From the NCBI GenBank assembly GCA_037954665.1, contig JBBMOL010000283.1:310001-374000 (forward strand): 64,000 nt of DNA, read 5' to 3'. The stretch's first letter is position 1, and every line of letters begins with the position of its first letter. This document shows, in pieces, positions 43,111 through 54,658 of the stretch. A program made the position numbers and the translations under genes. The notes under the pieces were generated by a model. That model had not been told where the DNA came from, made no database searches, and saw only the letters and a program-made list of their open reading frames with translations. Source of the DNA: Laguncularia racemosa (lineage: Eukaryota > Streptophyta > Magnoliopsida > Myrtales > Combretaceae).

Positions 43111-44395
43111 ATGACACTATACTCATATAACCATTCTAAGAAGTCATCTAAACAAGGAATGGTATGACGATACTTTACCGTGATGTTGTTGATGGCGCGG
43201 CAGTCAACACACATCCTCCATGTCCTATCCTTCTTAGGCACCAAAATCACAGGCACTGCACATGGACTCATGCTCTCTCTCACGTACCCCTTCTCCATTA
43301 ATTCATCGACCTGCCTTTGGAGTTCCTTTGTCTCCTCCGGGGTGTTCCTGTAAGTTGGCTTGTTTGGAATCGATGCTTTGGGTACAAGGTCAATCTGGTG
43401 CTCAATACCATGAACAGGTGGTAATCCCTTTGGAATCTCCTCAAGAAAGACATCTTCAAAGTCCTGCACAAAAGACACAACCACACTAGGCAAAGAGTTA
43501 GATAATTCGTTAGTAGTCAAACATGTTTCCTTAAAAACCAGAAACAACATAGGTTGCTTCATCACTAACGCTCTGCTCACTACACTCGCTCTTGCCACAC
43601 AACTCTCCTTTTGTAAGGCTGCCCTCTCCTTTTCACTCACCACCAAAGTTGATTCCCCTTCAACTTGGCCTCTCACACTCTTTCCAACCTTCCTCTCCTT
43701 TTCCTTTTGATCTTGACTTTTATATTCCCTTTTCTTCTCATTGTCTTTTGCTCTCTCACTCTCACTCTGCTTTTCACTCACCTTATGTTTTGCAAAAGAC
43801 TGTTGTAGCTGCAACTGGTCCTCATACACCTGCTTAGGTGTTAACGGTTTAAGATTAAAGCTCTTTCCTTGGTGAACAAGCGTATACTTGTTAGAAAAGC
43901 CATCATGCACAACCTTCCTATCAAATTGCCATGGCCTCCCCAACAACACATGACATGCTTGCATTGGCACTACATCACATAACACCTCATCCTCATACCT
44001 ACCAATGCGAAACCCAATCAAGGCTTGCTTACTCACCTTAGTCTCACCACTATCATTCAACCACTGCAATTTATACGGACTAGGGTGTCTAACAGTTTTG
44101 AGCCCCAGCCTCTCAACACTAAAATTACTCACTACATTGGTGCAACTTCCCCCATCAATAATCAAACTACAAATGTGATCTCCTAGATAACATCTAGTAT
44201 GAAATATATTCTCCCTTTGCACCTCCTCTTCTTCCTTCACCTGCACATTCAAAGCTCTCTTCACTACTGCCACTAGCCTTCCCATTGCAGGCTCCTCATC
44301 ATCACTAGCATCCTCTAATGGAGGCATATCCTCTTCTTCACTATCCCCCTCAGTCTCATACTCTCCATCATCACGCAAAATCATCACACGCCTAT
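43111..44395 (-). pseudogene. T-1 protease and truncated RT
   Basis: Reading leftwards: an acidic linker, retropepsin active site [12 protein letters not shown] (Asp codon 44154-44156), [14 protein letters not shown], a long Lys/Glu-rich linker, then the RT start ([25 protein letters not shown]). RT ends after about 50 conserved residues. Compared with T-2, the frame jumps from the region equal to 11479 to that equal to about 13887. The long ORF 44960-42792 spans this junction without a break. Confidence 0.85.
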
Positions 44396-45472
44396 TTGGA
44401 CATTGACTAGCAATATGGCCTCTACCTTGACATTTAAAACATCTAATGTCATGATTTCTAGAAGTAGAAGATTCAGGGTTACCTTGATTACCAGGAGTAG
44501 AACCCGCTTGTCTCAGCTTCCCTTTTGGTTTGGTGGGTAAAGGCTTTTCTTCTTTCTTCCATTGGTTAGTCTTCCAAGTGGATGAACCACTACCTTGTTG
44601 CAACCGTGCATTACTACTACGCTTCCTCTTGTGTTGGTTCTCAACCTTTATAGCCATGTGAACCATATCCTCCAATTCTACATAATGCTGCAATTCAACC
44701 ACATTTTGGATTTCTCTATTCAACCCAGCAAGAAATCTAGCCATTGTAGCCTCTCTATCCTCTTCTACATTCGCACTAATCATAGTGACTTCCATCTCCT
44801 TGAAATACTCATCCACACTTCGGCTTCCCTGCTTCAGAGTTTGCAACTTGTTGTGCAATTCACGATAGTAATACGCAGGCACAAACCGCTTTCTCATCAC
44901 TCTTTTCATCTCTTCCCAAGACTCAATAGGTGGCTCGCCACTCCTTCTCCTATTCAACATTAGTTAATCCCACCACACTATAGCATAATCCGAAAACTCA
45001 ATGGCAGCAAGTTTTACTTTCTTTCTCCCACTATAGTTGTGACAATCAAATACCATCTCCACCTTTTTCTCCCATTCAAAGTACGCCTCGGGATCATTCT
45101 TCCCTTGGAAAGGAGGAATCTTCATCCTTATGCTACTCAATTGATCATCCTCTCTATTCCTATCTCCTCTATCTTCCCAATCTCTAGTTCCTCTATTCCG
45201 ACCACTATATCCTCTATAACTCCCGACAGAAGGCTCATCAAAATCATCATCCGACATTTCATCTCCACCCCTCGGTACTCTCCTAGAATGACTCTCCCTC
45301 TTACGCCCTTGGAATACGTTTGTGGATTGCTCTAGTCTTTGCTCTACCGTCTCATGAATTTGTTCCATTCCCTCTTGGAACACATCCTCTTCATTTCTCC
45401 CCTCAACGCCTCAATTACTAACCTAGCATCAAACCTTCCCCTCTCACCTTCCGGAGAATGTTGCCTCGACAT
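44396..45472 (-). pseudogene. T-1 gag with zinc knuckle
   Basis: Start at 45472 (MSRQHS, as in T-2). A two-base insertion near 45385-45390 shifts the frame, and a stop lies at 44961-44963. The capsid core IRMKIPPFQGKNDPEAYFEW and [13 protein letters not shown] is well preserved. [18 protein letters not shown] is at 44441-44400. Confidence 0.85.
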
Positions 45473-45982
45473 AGTTCCCGCAGAAAAGATTAGTACTGAC
45501 ACAAATGTATATATAATTAAACCTCATGATACACTCCCTTACGTGTTTCGCTCAAATGATGATATCACATAGTCACTCGTGTATTCTCACAAACAACGAT
45601 GATATCAATCACCAATTTCCTCTTCTCAATTCTCTTGGAACTAACCCGAACTACACCAATTTCCTTCCGTAGAATTCAAAACCAACTCTCGGGTTCATAA
45701 AATTTTCCTCTATTTTTCTATCCGATTTTTTTTTTGTCTCTTTTTTTGGCTTTTGATCACGTTTCTCTTTTCTTTTCTTTTCCCTTCTTTTTTTTTTTTG
45801 GTCGTGATTTTTACTCTTTTTTTTTTTTACAATCGACTAGTAAATACTACACTATCAAAAGACAATTAATATTGCGGAATTGAATGTTAACAATGGATAT
45901 GAACGATTGGAGTTAGGGTTTTTGATATTACCTTCCTCAACCGAACTTGATGTTTTGACAAACCTAAGCTCTGATACCAAAC
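45473..45982 (-). other. T-1 leader and primer-binding site
   Basis: GCTCTGATACCA at 45968-45979 is the reverse complement of the Met-type primer site, three bases from the LTR at 45983. The leader has long T-runs on the plus strand (45720-45830) and no gene. Confidence 0.85.
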
Positions 45983-46823
45983 TGATACGAACCACGCTAA
46001 CCCGTGACGAAACCCAATACCAATACGTTTGGAAAATTCGTTTCCTAAGACGCCCAAACACCTAAAGTGGAAACCGCGACCCATTGTCTATAAGCGAGAC
46101 AAGAACCTTGGTATAAAAATGAAGACGCCACAATCGGGATGAAAGGCCGATTGATAAGTCGGGATGAACGCCATGGAAATCAATCCGATAAGTTCGAATT
46201 AGTTCTTGAAGAACCAAGAGAGGTGCCTCTCAAAAGTGTTTAATGTTCAAAGATGTATATCTTAGTTGTTCTAAACCCTAGGAGCTTTTATACTAGGGTT
46301 ACAATTCGTGTAAAAAAAAAGTCCAAAATGACGTAGTTTAGTTAAGTGACATAAAAAACGCGAAACAGAACAAGCTGGCCGACAGGGGATACACGGTCGT
46401 GTACACGCCCGTGTACTTTGGCCGTGTACTTTTCTGTGCAACCTCTGGCAACATACACGCCCGTGTACTTTGGCCGTGTATCTTTCTGTGCAACTTCTGG
46501 CAACATACACGCCCATGTACTTTAGCCGTGTATCTGTCTGTGGATTTGCTTGACTCCATACACGGCCGTGCCTTGAAAATACACGCCCTCTTCAACCCGT
46601 GTCCAGTATAACTTGTACAAAAGGAAGGGTCTTCCAATGGTTGTTCCAATCCGTTCCAACTTCATGATTGCTCCAATCCTTTCCGGCTTCATGGACAACC
46701 TTTATCAACTCGTTAAGTGCTTCCTTGAATCGTTTTGCTCGATTTCTTATGATCGGTCCAGGTGGCACTTCAAGAGGATCCACATTTCTTCTTCCGGCTT
46801 GGCTCTCATCCCGGATCTCATCA
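45983..46823 (-). mobile_element. T-1 5' LTR
   Basis: This 841-bp LTR runs from TGATACGAACC to CTCATCA (plus strand) and is nearly identical to 41395-42234. It contains the same ~52-bp tandem units with ACACGCCCGTGTACTTTGGCC-like cores and ACACGGCCGTGCC. The flank TTAGT at 46824-46828 is the reverse complement of ACTAA at 50789-50793. Confidence 0.9.
46285..46292 (-). promoter_or_regulatory. TATA box of T-1 5' LTR
   Basis: CTTTTATA on the plus strand is TATAAAAG on the element strand, within CTAGTATAAAAGCTCCTAGG. The same box occurs at 50479-50486 in the third T LTR. Confidence 0.6.
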
Positions 46824-46828
46824 TTAGT

Positions 46829-46973
46829 ATTAGTACTTGTAGATCCTTGAGGGAACGATATTCGTGCTTAAACTCTATACTACTGTAATCGATAGGTGCA
46901 CTTGCCTAATTGATCGCAAGGAAGAGTCGGAGTAAAAAGGATTTTAATTTGTATGATTGCGATTCAATCAACA
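46829..46973 (+). mobile_element. A-2 solo LTR, end piece (inside inversion)
   Basis: In the present orientation this piece reads like the end of A-1 (TAGTACTTGTAGATCCTTGAGG, ATCGATAGGTGCACTTGCCT, then ATTCAATCAACA). The remaining ~1377 bp of A-2 is at 50794-52170 in the opposite orientation. T-1 was inserted in A-2, and the inversion then flipped this end. The combined length of about 1.52 kb equals that of A-1. Confidence 0.75.
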
Positions 46974-47553
46974 CTAAACAAAATCAAAAAGTGAAAAAGA
47001 TGAAAAGTCTCTGTTTTCAGGTGTCTCCTGCTTTTCCTATTCAGTTTCTTCCCTCCTGAACTCCCTCCTTTTGGAAAACGAAGAGATATATATATGAAAA
47101 CCGAAAAATCTCCTGAAACGGCCGAACTTTTCCATATACACGGTCTCAACCCATAGTTATACATAGCCGTGTATTTAAACCGTGTAAGCTTCTGTTTTTT
47201 TTTTTTCAAACCAAACACACGGCCGTGTACTTAAACCGTGTAAGCTTCTATTTTTTTCAAACCAAACACACGGTCGTGCATCTGGAAATACACGCCCGTG
47301 TACTTCCCTTGTTTCTTCCAAAAAGCTATTTTGTTCATGCATTCTTCTCTTGTACGCCGACGGTGTAAATCCTTAACTTTGATCCAAATTGTAGATGACT
47401 TCTTTAAATCACTTGAATTAGCACTCTTGACTCCATTAAACTTGATTTATCACCATAATAAAATTAAGTACCATTTCCTTATGATTTCTATAAAATCAAT
47501 AATAAATTAACACAATTCATACTATAAAGATTGAGTATAAAATGGCTCTATCA
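46974..47553 (-). mobile_element. E1 3' LTR, first part (inverted)
   Basis: On the minus strand from 47553 this is the first 580 bp of the E1 LTR (TGATAGAGCC start), matching 35478-36050. It breaks off at CTAAA (46974-46978, reverse complement TTTAG), the A-2 target site. The other part is on the plus strand at 52171-52968. Confidence 0.85.
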
Positions 47554-49066
47554 AATTCCCCCACACTTAAACTCTTGCTTGTCCTCAAGTAATTGAATCA
47601 AATCAATTGAGAAATCCATCATAGATTATATGAAATTTTTTTCATCATTTCAAGCATCTATTATTTTATAATTCATGACTTGTAATTTTAATGTCTACTG
47701 CTCCAACCAAACCGGTTTCTTGTGATTAAATTACCATAGTCAAAATTTAATAGCTAATCTAAACAAAACAAACTTTAATCCTCATGTTTAGCAAAAGAAC
47801 TTTTATTCCAAAAGTAAATACTTAATCCAATAAGGAAAAACACCCAATTAAACTTCATTAGATATTAGCAAGTATATAATCTTTGCAACACAAAGTAAAA
47901 GCATATGGTATCTACTCTTTCCCTAGACTTTCTCCCTTTTTATTATAAGTCTTATTTCATTCAATGATCTTTACATTCATATTCTTTTGATTTAATCAAG
48001 CATCTATTTTGACGGGTCTTTGCCCGCTTCTTTTTCATGAACTTTCGCCTTTTTTGCCCTTATTGTTATAGTGAGTTCATCGAATCGGCAACATCCCGAG
48101 CTCGTCACTCAAGTGACCGGGTTTTAAGATACCCCTACGGACTCTTCCTCACTCTAACATTCAAGTTCGAATACTCTTAACTCAATTACTTGAATCATTG
48201 GAGTAATGGCTATGCTTGATTCTTCTCCCCCCCCCTTTTTTTTTTTAGCTATCATAATATTAAGACTTTTTTTTTTAATAAAGGATCACTAAGGAGAAAG
48301 TTTCTTCTACTTCTTCCACTAAGTGTTATCATTGTTTCAAAAACAACTTCAAAGAGTATATAGTAACTAATTTAACTTAGAAGTAAACTTGTTTATTTTT
48401 CACTTAAGAACTCAACCTACTCTTAGACTTCCAATTCTAAAGCTAAATACAAGGTAAATTTGTTTCTTAAAGATTTCACTACTTAATTTTAACCAAGTAT
48501 TCTAATCACAGCAGTAGGTGAGTAAAGCACTTGAACAAGTCAATTTCACATTTTGTAGATACCTATTACAACATTTAGTACAATCTCCAGATTTCATGAA
48601 AATTTTGAAAAATTTGGCTTAAAATTTTGCCATATAATGCTTAAGGACAAATATTCAAAGTATGAGTATAATATGATTTTAGATGTTAGCTAGTCATACT
48701 CAATTCTCTATTCTCTATATTTTATTATCCTCTCCCCCACACTTAGTTTGAACAGTGTCCGCACTATTCCTAATTCAGCACAATTAAAGAGGAATTAAAA
48801 ACATAAGGAACATTAGAGAATAAGAGAAAAGGAATACTGGTACTTCCCTAGTATAAAGTGTAAAGTGATTGGAGTTCTCCCCTTAAGCACGAGAGAGTGT
48901 CATCTGATGATATGTACCCTTTCTGCAGCTAATCAAAAGAAAAAATCAAAACAAAACTAAAATAAAATAAATTGAAATATATATTTTTTTATTTTTTATT
49001 TTTTAGTTTGGGTTGCTTCCCATGAAGCGCCTTTCTTTAACGTCTTTGGCTAGACATTCATGGTAA
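47554..49066 (-). other. E1 PPT and non-coding 3' region
   Basis: The PPT is AATTCCCCCACAC (47554-47566), i.e. GTGTGGGGGAATT on the element strand, typical of Athila. The following ~1.5 kb up to the integrase stop has no credible ORF in any frame. It contains a C10 plus T-rich tract at 48228-48247. Athila elements often carry an env-like ORF here; none is seen. Confidence 0.75.
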
Positions 49067-49946
49067 TTAATCGCAGTACTCGGGGTAAGTTAAACTGGTT
49101 TCTTTAATATTACACACTTGAAATCCTTCGTAAAAAGGTTTCAAGCAATGACCATTGACTTTGAAAGTCTTACCAGTTTCAAGACTTGCGATCTCAACTA
49201 CACCATGTGAAAATATGTTAGTAATAACAAAAGGACCAACCCACCGTGAGCGTAGTTTTCCAGAAAACAACTTCAATCGAGAGTGATAAAGTAATACTTT
49301 TTGACCTATAGAAAAATTCTTTTGAGAAATCATTTGATCATGAAAATCCTTTGTTTTTTCCTTATAGATTTTAGTACTCTCATAAGCTTCTCTTCGAATT
49401 TCTTCAAGTTCTTGTAATTGAAGTTTTCTGTGCTCACCAGCCTCATCCATTTGCATGTTACATTGTTTTACAGCCCAGTACGCCCTATGTTCCAACTCTA
49501 CAGGGAGGTGACACGGTTTGCCAAATATCAAACGGTAAGGAGACATACCTATAGGGGTCTTGTAAGCTGTCCGGTAGGCCCACAATGCATCTTCAAGTCT
49601 TATGCTCCAATCCTTCCTGCTTGGATTGACAGTTTTTTTTCCAGAATAGACTTGATTTCTCGATTTGATACCTCTGCCAATCCATTTGTTTGAGGGTGGT
49701 ATGCGGTGGATGTGCAATGAGTGACATTGTACTTTTTAAGCAGAGTTTCCACTACTCTATTACAGAAGTGTGTGCCACGATCACTGATAAGAGCCTTTGG
49801 TGTCCCGAATCTAGCAAAGATATGAGATTTGACAAAATCCACAACAACTTTGGCATCGTTAGTTCGGGTCGCTTTAGCTTCCACCCACTTTGAGACATAA
49901 TCCACAGCAAGAAGGATGTAAACATTACCAAAAGAAAGAGGAAAAG
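49067..49946 (-). pseudogene. E1 integrase, C-terminal part (inverted)
   Basis: Reading leftwards from 49946: [29 protein letters not shown] (second Asp) and [11 protein letters not shown] (Glu of the DDE set). A frameshift follows in an A8 run (plus-strand T8, 49630-49637). The open frame then gives [19 protein letters not shown] and the C-terminal [13 protein letters not shown], with a stop at 49067. It continues the fragment at 40931-41394; the joining bases on both sides are CTTTT/AAAAG. Confidence 0.85.
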
Positions 49947-50788
49947 TGATGAGATCCGGGATGAGAGCCAAGCCGGAAGAAGAAATGTAGATCCTCTTGA
50001 AGTGCCGCCTGGACCGATCATAAGAAATCAAGCAAAACGATTCAAGGAAGCACTTAACGAGTTGATAAAGGTTGTCCATGAAGCCGGAAAGGATTGGAGC
50101 AATCATGAAGTTGGAACGGATTGGAACAACCATTGGAAGACCCTTGCTTTTGTACAAGTTATACTGGACACGGGTTGAAGAGGGCGTGTATTTTCAAGGC
50201 ACGGCCGTGTATGGAGTCAAGCAAATCCACAGACAGATACACGGCTAAAGTACACGGGCGTGTATGTTGCCAGAAGTTGCACAGAAAGATACACGGCCAA
50301 AGTACACGGGCGTGTATGTTGCCAGAGGTTGCACAGAAAAGTACACGTCCAAAGTACACAGGCGTGTACACGACCGTGTATCCCCTGTCGGCCAGCTTGT
50401 TCTGTTTCGCGTTTTTAATGTCACTTAACTAAACTACGTCGTTTTGGACATGTTTTTTTACACGAATTGTAACCCTAGTATAAAAGCTCCTAGGGTTTAG
50501 AACAACTAAGATATACATCTTTGAACATTAAACACTTTTGAGAGGCACCTCTCTTGGTTCTTCAAGAACTAATTCGAACTTATCGGATTGATTTCCGTGG
50601 CGTTCATCCCGACTTATCAATCGGTCTTTCATCCCGCTTGTGGCGTCTTCATTTTTATACCAAGGTTCTTGTCTCGCTTATAGACAACGGGTCGCGGTTT
50701 CCACTTTAGGTGTTTGGGCGTCTTAGGAAACGAATTTTCCGAACGTATTGGTATTGGGTTTCGTCACGGGTTGGCGTGGTTCGTATCA
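49947..50788 (+). mobile_element. T LTR at right inversion boundary
   Basis: This 842-bp T LTR in plus orientation runs from TGATGAGATCC to CGTATCA and is opposite to the one at 41395-42234. Left flank AAAAG (49942-49946) pairs with CTTTT at 41390-41394. Right flank ACTAA (50789-50793) pairs with TTAGT at 46824-46828. It is therefore half of each original insertion, a crossover product. The TATA box TATAAAAG is at 50479-50486. Confidence 0.85.
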
Positions 50789-50793
50789 ACTAA

Positions 50794-52170
50794 CCTCAAA
50801 CCGACTATCTAACCGCACAATTTCGAGGTGAATTGATTTAACCAAATTACCTAAATTAAACTAAATTATCTAATAGAAATGAAATCAATGGTTATCAAAC
50901 AATGAGTTAAATTATCAAATTTAATGTTCCAACGCTTACCCCACTCTCACTACTCATCTAATTACTATGCAACTTCAATCCTTAGAAAACTAATTAATGA
51001 ATACTGATTATCTCTGATCCGCGGGGCATCTAACACTAAGTCAATGTTTCTTCCAAAATCACTAACTCCTAATTCTAACCGTATTAACAAAGATCCCTCT
51101 TTTATTAACAACAACCAGAATTGCATGATTATACCACAACCCTCAATTAGATTAAATCATTATATCCAATCTAATACGAAAAACTTTTGCTTTCTATCCC
51201 TAGATTGCATACAAGCCTTTTCATCCGATGTATGATCTATTCAAATAAGAGATTTCCCAATCAACTTATCAGAAATCAATGTAATCTAATGCTGGCCAAA
51301 CATCAAATCAACAATATATAATAAACAACATGGATGAAATCAGAGATGCTCAATCGTCATTAATTTTGCAATAAACCCAATGTTACATAGTAATCAGACT
51401 TTCGTAAGATTCGGGTATGAAATAATTAGCTACACATGGTTCTCAAGGAATAACAAAACGAAATAATCCAATCCATGTGTGAAACACTTCTAGAATTAAA
51501 GCTCGAAAATTCCTTTGACTGTTGTTGTTCTCCAAAATTCCAGGATGTGTTTTCTGCCTTCTCTCCTTTTTTCTCTCTCTTCAAAGATGACTATTTATAC
51601 CTAGGGTAGCTTCCTCTCTAGCGTGTAGAAGATATCCTTCAAATATGGATGAAAGATTTAAAGATATCTTTCCTTCGATAGACACACGGTCATACTACAC
51701 GGGCGTGTAGATAAACCGTGTATCTCTTTGAGTCAGTGAACTCTGGGTGTGTATATCCCACACGGCCATTTGCAATAGCCGTGTATATCTCTGTCTTATT
51801 TGTTCTTCATACACGGTTGATTACACGGGTATGTATTCCAACCGTATACTGGTCTGTCCTGAAAACTCTTCTTCCATGCTGATACACGGTTGGATACACG
51901 GGCGTGTATCCGAACTGTATAGTCTCCTGATTCCTTCACACGGCCGTTTGTAAAACCGTGTGACTTCCTTTAACTTCAAAGCATTCCCTTTTTACTTGCT
52001 TTTATCTCCAATTCGTCTTGAATTTAAATACTTTTCATCAAATCATCCTTTTCCACACCTAAACATGAAATATAAATCAATTAAGCATCATAATCTTATA
52101 TTTTCACGCCCAATTATCTCAAAAATTGACTTAATCATCTCCAATTATAAGAGTTAAAATAGATTTATCA
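50794..52170 (-). mobile_element. A-2 solo LTR, main part (TSD TTTAG)
   Basis: On the minus strand this begins TGATAAATC at 52170 and resembles the start of A-1. It has several CACGG/CCGTG modules at 51680-51962 (for example ACACGGGCGTGTA and CACACGGCCGT). It is followed by TTTAG at 52171-52175, whose partner is CTAAA at 46974-46978. The LTR was inserted in the 3' LTR of E1. Confidence 0.8.
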
Positions 52171-52968
52171 TTTAGTTATGAACATGTGTGGCTAAACAAT
52201 CTTCTAGCTAAAGGATCATCAATAGTTTAGTTCTTTAAGAATTGTGAGATCTAATTGATTTGTCTTTATTCTATTCTTTATTTTTGGGTATTTATATATC
52301 TGCTGAATGTTTTGTTATTATTATCTTGTTTGATTGGTACGAATTAGAGCTCTTCTATTCCATTAGCAAGTTAATATATTGTCAATTAGAATGTCATATC
52401 CGTAATTGTTTGATAGTTCTAATCTTTGTGACACAAAAACATGTTTGATTATAAAATAAATAATCAAATTCATGTTATGGAGATATATAATCTTGTTTAA
52501 ATAGGTTATCTTATAATCTACTGGCATGAATTGGTGGTCTCTCTTGTTTTTAATGCTATTGATAGATTAAATCCTAAGAGCTTGTTTAGGATTGTTTAAT
52601 CAATAAGAGAAGTAATCAAAGAGCTTGTTTTGATTATCAAGAAAGTAAGGAGAGATAGGTTATTAGATCTTGTTAATAACCATAACCAGTTTATCTGAGA
52701 TAAAGAATAGAAAATATTTGCATCAATGATCATTTTTAAGAATTAAACTATAATGATACCTTTGGTTAGGCTTTCATCATTATTAAATTTTATTATCTGA
52801 TTTCAATTTTATTTGAATTTACAAACAAAACCCCCATTCTTCTTTTTCTCTATATTTTCTTTCTATAGAAATAAATTTAACAATCCCTGTGGATGCGACC
52901 CTATTCACTGCTGTATGCAAAAATTGTTTAGGAGTAGGTTTTAATTTTGTTGGATTCGACACCCATCA
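52171..52968 (+). mobile_element. E1 3' LTR, second part
   Basis: This matches 36051-36848 of the 5' LTR with few differences and ends ACACCCATCA. It is followed by the GGGAC TSD. With 47553-46974 it makes a ~1373-bp LTR, the same length as the 5' copy. Confidence 0.9.
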
Positions 52969-52973
52969 GGGAC

Positions 52974-53134
52974 CTGTTAGAACCCACCTATTGGCATACG
53001 TGAAGTCATGGGCTGGCAATTGATTAATGATGTAATGTTTTTGTTCCGTTCCTAGAGTTCAGATATGTTTACCTGTAATAATATCATTTGTACTTTGTAA
53101 AAAGTTTTGTAATTGGAGATTTCTATTGTAATAG
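52974..53134 (+). other. E2 leader, second part
   Basis: This continues the E2 leader from 35472, after the E1 insertion. It is untranslated up to the ATG at 53135. Confidence 0.6.
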
Positions 53135-54658
53135 ATGGCTAGTTCTACAGTCGACCGCTTTCTCCACAAAGAGATCCGGGTTTGCAAACCTTTAGATCCA
53201 AAGTTCGTACTGGACCATTGGTTTACTTTGTACAGCCCCGAAGTGCAGGCCTTCATCCAATAAAAGATAGGGCCCACCCTTTCACTAATGAAGATGGAAA
53301 TGAACTTACCTCTAATATGGGCTGTCCTCCATCTATGGGAAGTAGAGCCCACAACTTTCTTCTTTGGGCTACATGAAATCACTCCCACTCTAGAAGAATA
53401 CACCAAACTTCTGTAGGCCCCATCACTAACTAGCGAGGTGTATGTGCCAAATCTTGAGGTTGGGCCAACCGGTATTTTCAGTAGACTTCTGGGTATCCGC
53501 AAGACAGCAATCAACAAGGCCTTAGCAAACTACAACGGATATTGTATACAGATGGACGAGTTAGAAGCTTAGTTCATTGCCTGGGAAGATTATGGGAATA
53601 GGAAAGACATATTATGCGGGGACCCTAAGAGCTACAAATAGAGAAGGGTGAATGCTTTCATCTTGACAGCCTTCGCTACTATACTCTTCCCTACTGGGAT
53701 CTTTTACATCCACTACCGAGTCGTAGAGCTAGTGGCGCAACTCTTGGAAGGGAAATCTTATATCCCGACTCTAATGGTTGAATAGATCCGGAACCTAAAC
53801 TTTATCAAGAGGAAGGGTACAGGATCCTCTCCTCAAACATTAACCTCATCTTTATCTGGTTTGTGAGCCACCTCAAATGTTTTAGGTTGAACCTGGTCCG
53901 AAAATCTTTAGCCCAACAAGTGGACCTTGTGGACTCTTGCATAGAAAAGATAAAGCTACCTGATGATCTTACTAGCTACAGTTGGGTGAAATGCTCAAGA
54001 GTTTTAGTGCCGACAACATCCTGTAGACAGCTAGATGGAGTTGCTGCAACAAAGTCATCCTAACCTGCAAAAACCTACAAGCCATTCCTCTTATTGGTAT
54101 TAGCGGATGTATAGGTTATCATCTAAACTCGATGGTTCACTAGTTTGGTACCATCCAAGACATAGCTTATCGACCATCACTAGAAGCAATCACGTTTGAA
54201 TACCAAGACCTAATTCTGTTGGTAGCCGAGAAGTTTGCCAAGTTGGCAGAGGTCAAAGCCCTATGGGAAGCCTGAATCGAGAGCCCCAACGTAGACCTCG
54301 GAGACTTAGATGGTGAAGTAGGCAAGCATCGAACCACCAGGGATTTCGTGATCTACCAGCTATATCAAACAGGAAAAAGGGCTACCGAGTCCCGAATATC
54401 ACTCAACCTGAGCCAAACAAGGTAGACTTAGAGCTGAGAACCTATTTGGAACAAGTCAAGGCTCGGATGGAGGTATACTTCGAAGCCACAAACTACAAAA
54501 AGGATATCTGGAAGGGCAGATTTAAAGAGTTTGATCAACGGAACAAGGCCTTAGAAGCTTAGCTAGAAAAGACCCAAGTTAGAGTCAAAGAGTTGGAAGC
54601 TATCATTGGCGGGAAATCGGCACCCATGCAGCAGAAGAAGAAGAGGATTAGGAAATAG
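53135..54658 (+). pseudogene. E2 ORF1 upstream of gag (unknown function)
   Basis: From ATG 53135 (MASSTVDRFLHKEIRV) this is a decayed ORF of about 500 codons. Recognisable parts are WAVLHLWEVEPTTFFFGLHE with TPTLEEYTKLL, a hydrophobic ILTAFATILFPTGIFYI stretch and, near the end, a Lys/Glu-rich coiled coil (ELRTYLEQVKARMEV, EKTQVRVKELEAIIGG). The PTLEEY motif is familiar from the extra first ORF of Ogre/Tat elements and related plant proteins. There are several stops, and the frame shifts near 53855 and back before 54430. The role of this protein is not known. Confidence 0.65.

Larger units (their letters stand above)
41395..46823 (-). mobile_element. T-1: defective T-family element, now inverted
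   Basis: In the present arrangement LTRs at 41395-42234 and 45983-46823 bound a minus-strand interior: primer site, leader, gag, protease, a short RT start fused to integrase, and PPT. About 1.4 kb of pol is missing relative to T-2. By TSD logic the original T-1 consisted of 46823-42235 joined to the LTR at 49947-50788, with ACTAA on both sides. Confidence 0.85.
35478..52968 (+). mobile_element. E1: Athila-type element, rearranged (TSD GGGAC)
   Basis: E1 has 5' LTR 35478-36848, an Asp-type primer site, gag, protease, RT, RNase H, integrase, PPT and 3' LTR. Perfect GGGAC repeats at 35473-35477 and 52969-52973 define it. Inside lie solo LTR A-2, element T-1 and a second T LTR. The region from the T LTR at 41395-42234 to the one at 49947-50788 is inverted, so the integrase and the 3' LTR of E1 are each split between strands. 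The protease motif CDLGASINVMP and RT motif FMDD are typical of Athila. Confidence 0.9.

Noticed and set aside
41395..46823. T-1 as a simple element bounded by its two visible LTRs
   Set aside because: The outer flanks (CTTTT and TTAGT) do not form a TSD, whereas both pair with the flanks of the third T LTR. The inversion model explains all junctions.
47567..49066. Possible env-like ORF behind the E1 integrase
   Set aside because: All frames are short and AT-driven. No signal peptide or membrane-protein-like ORF of useful length is present.
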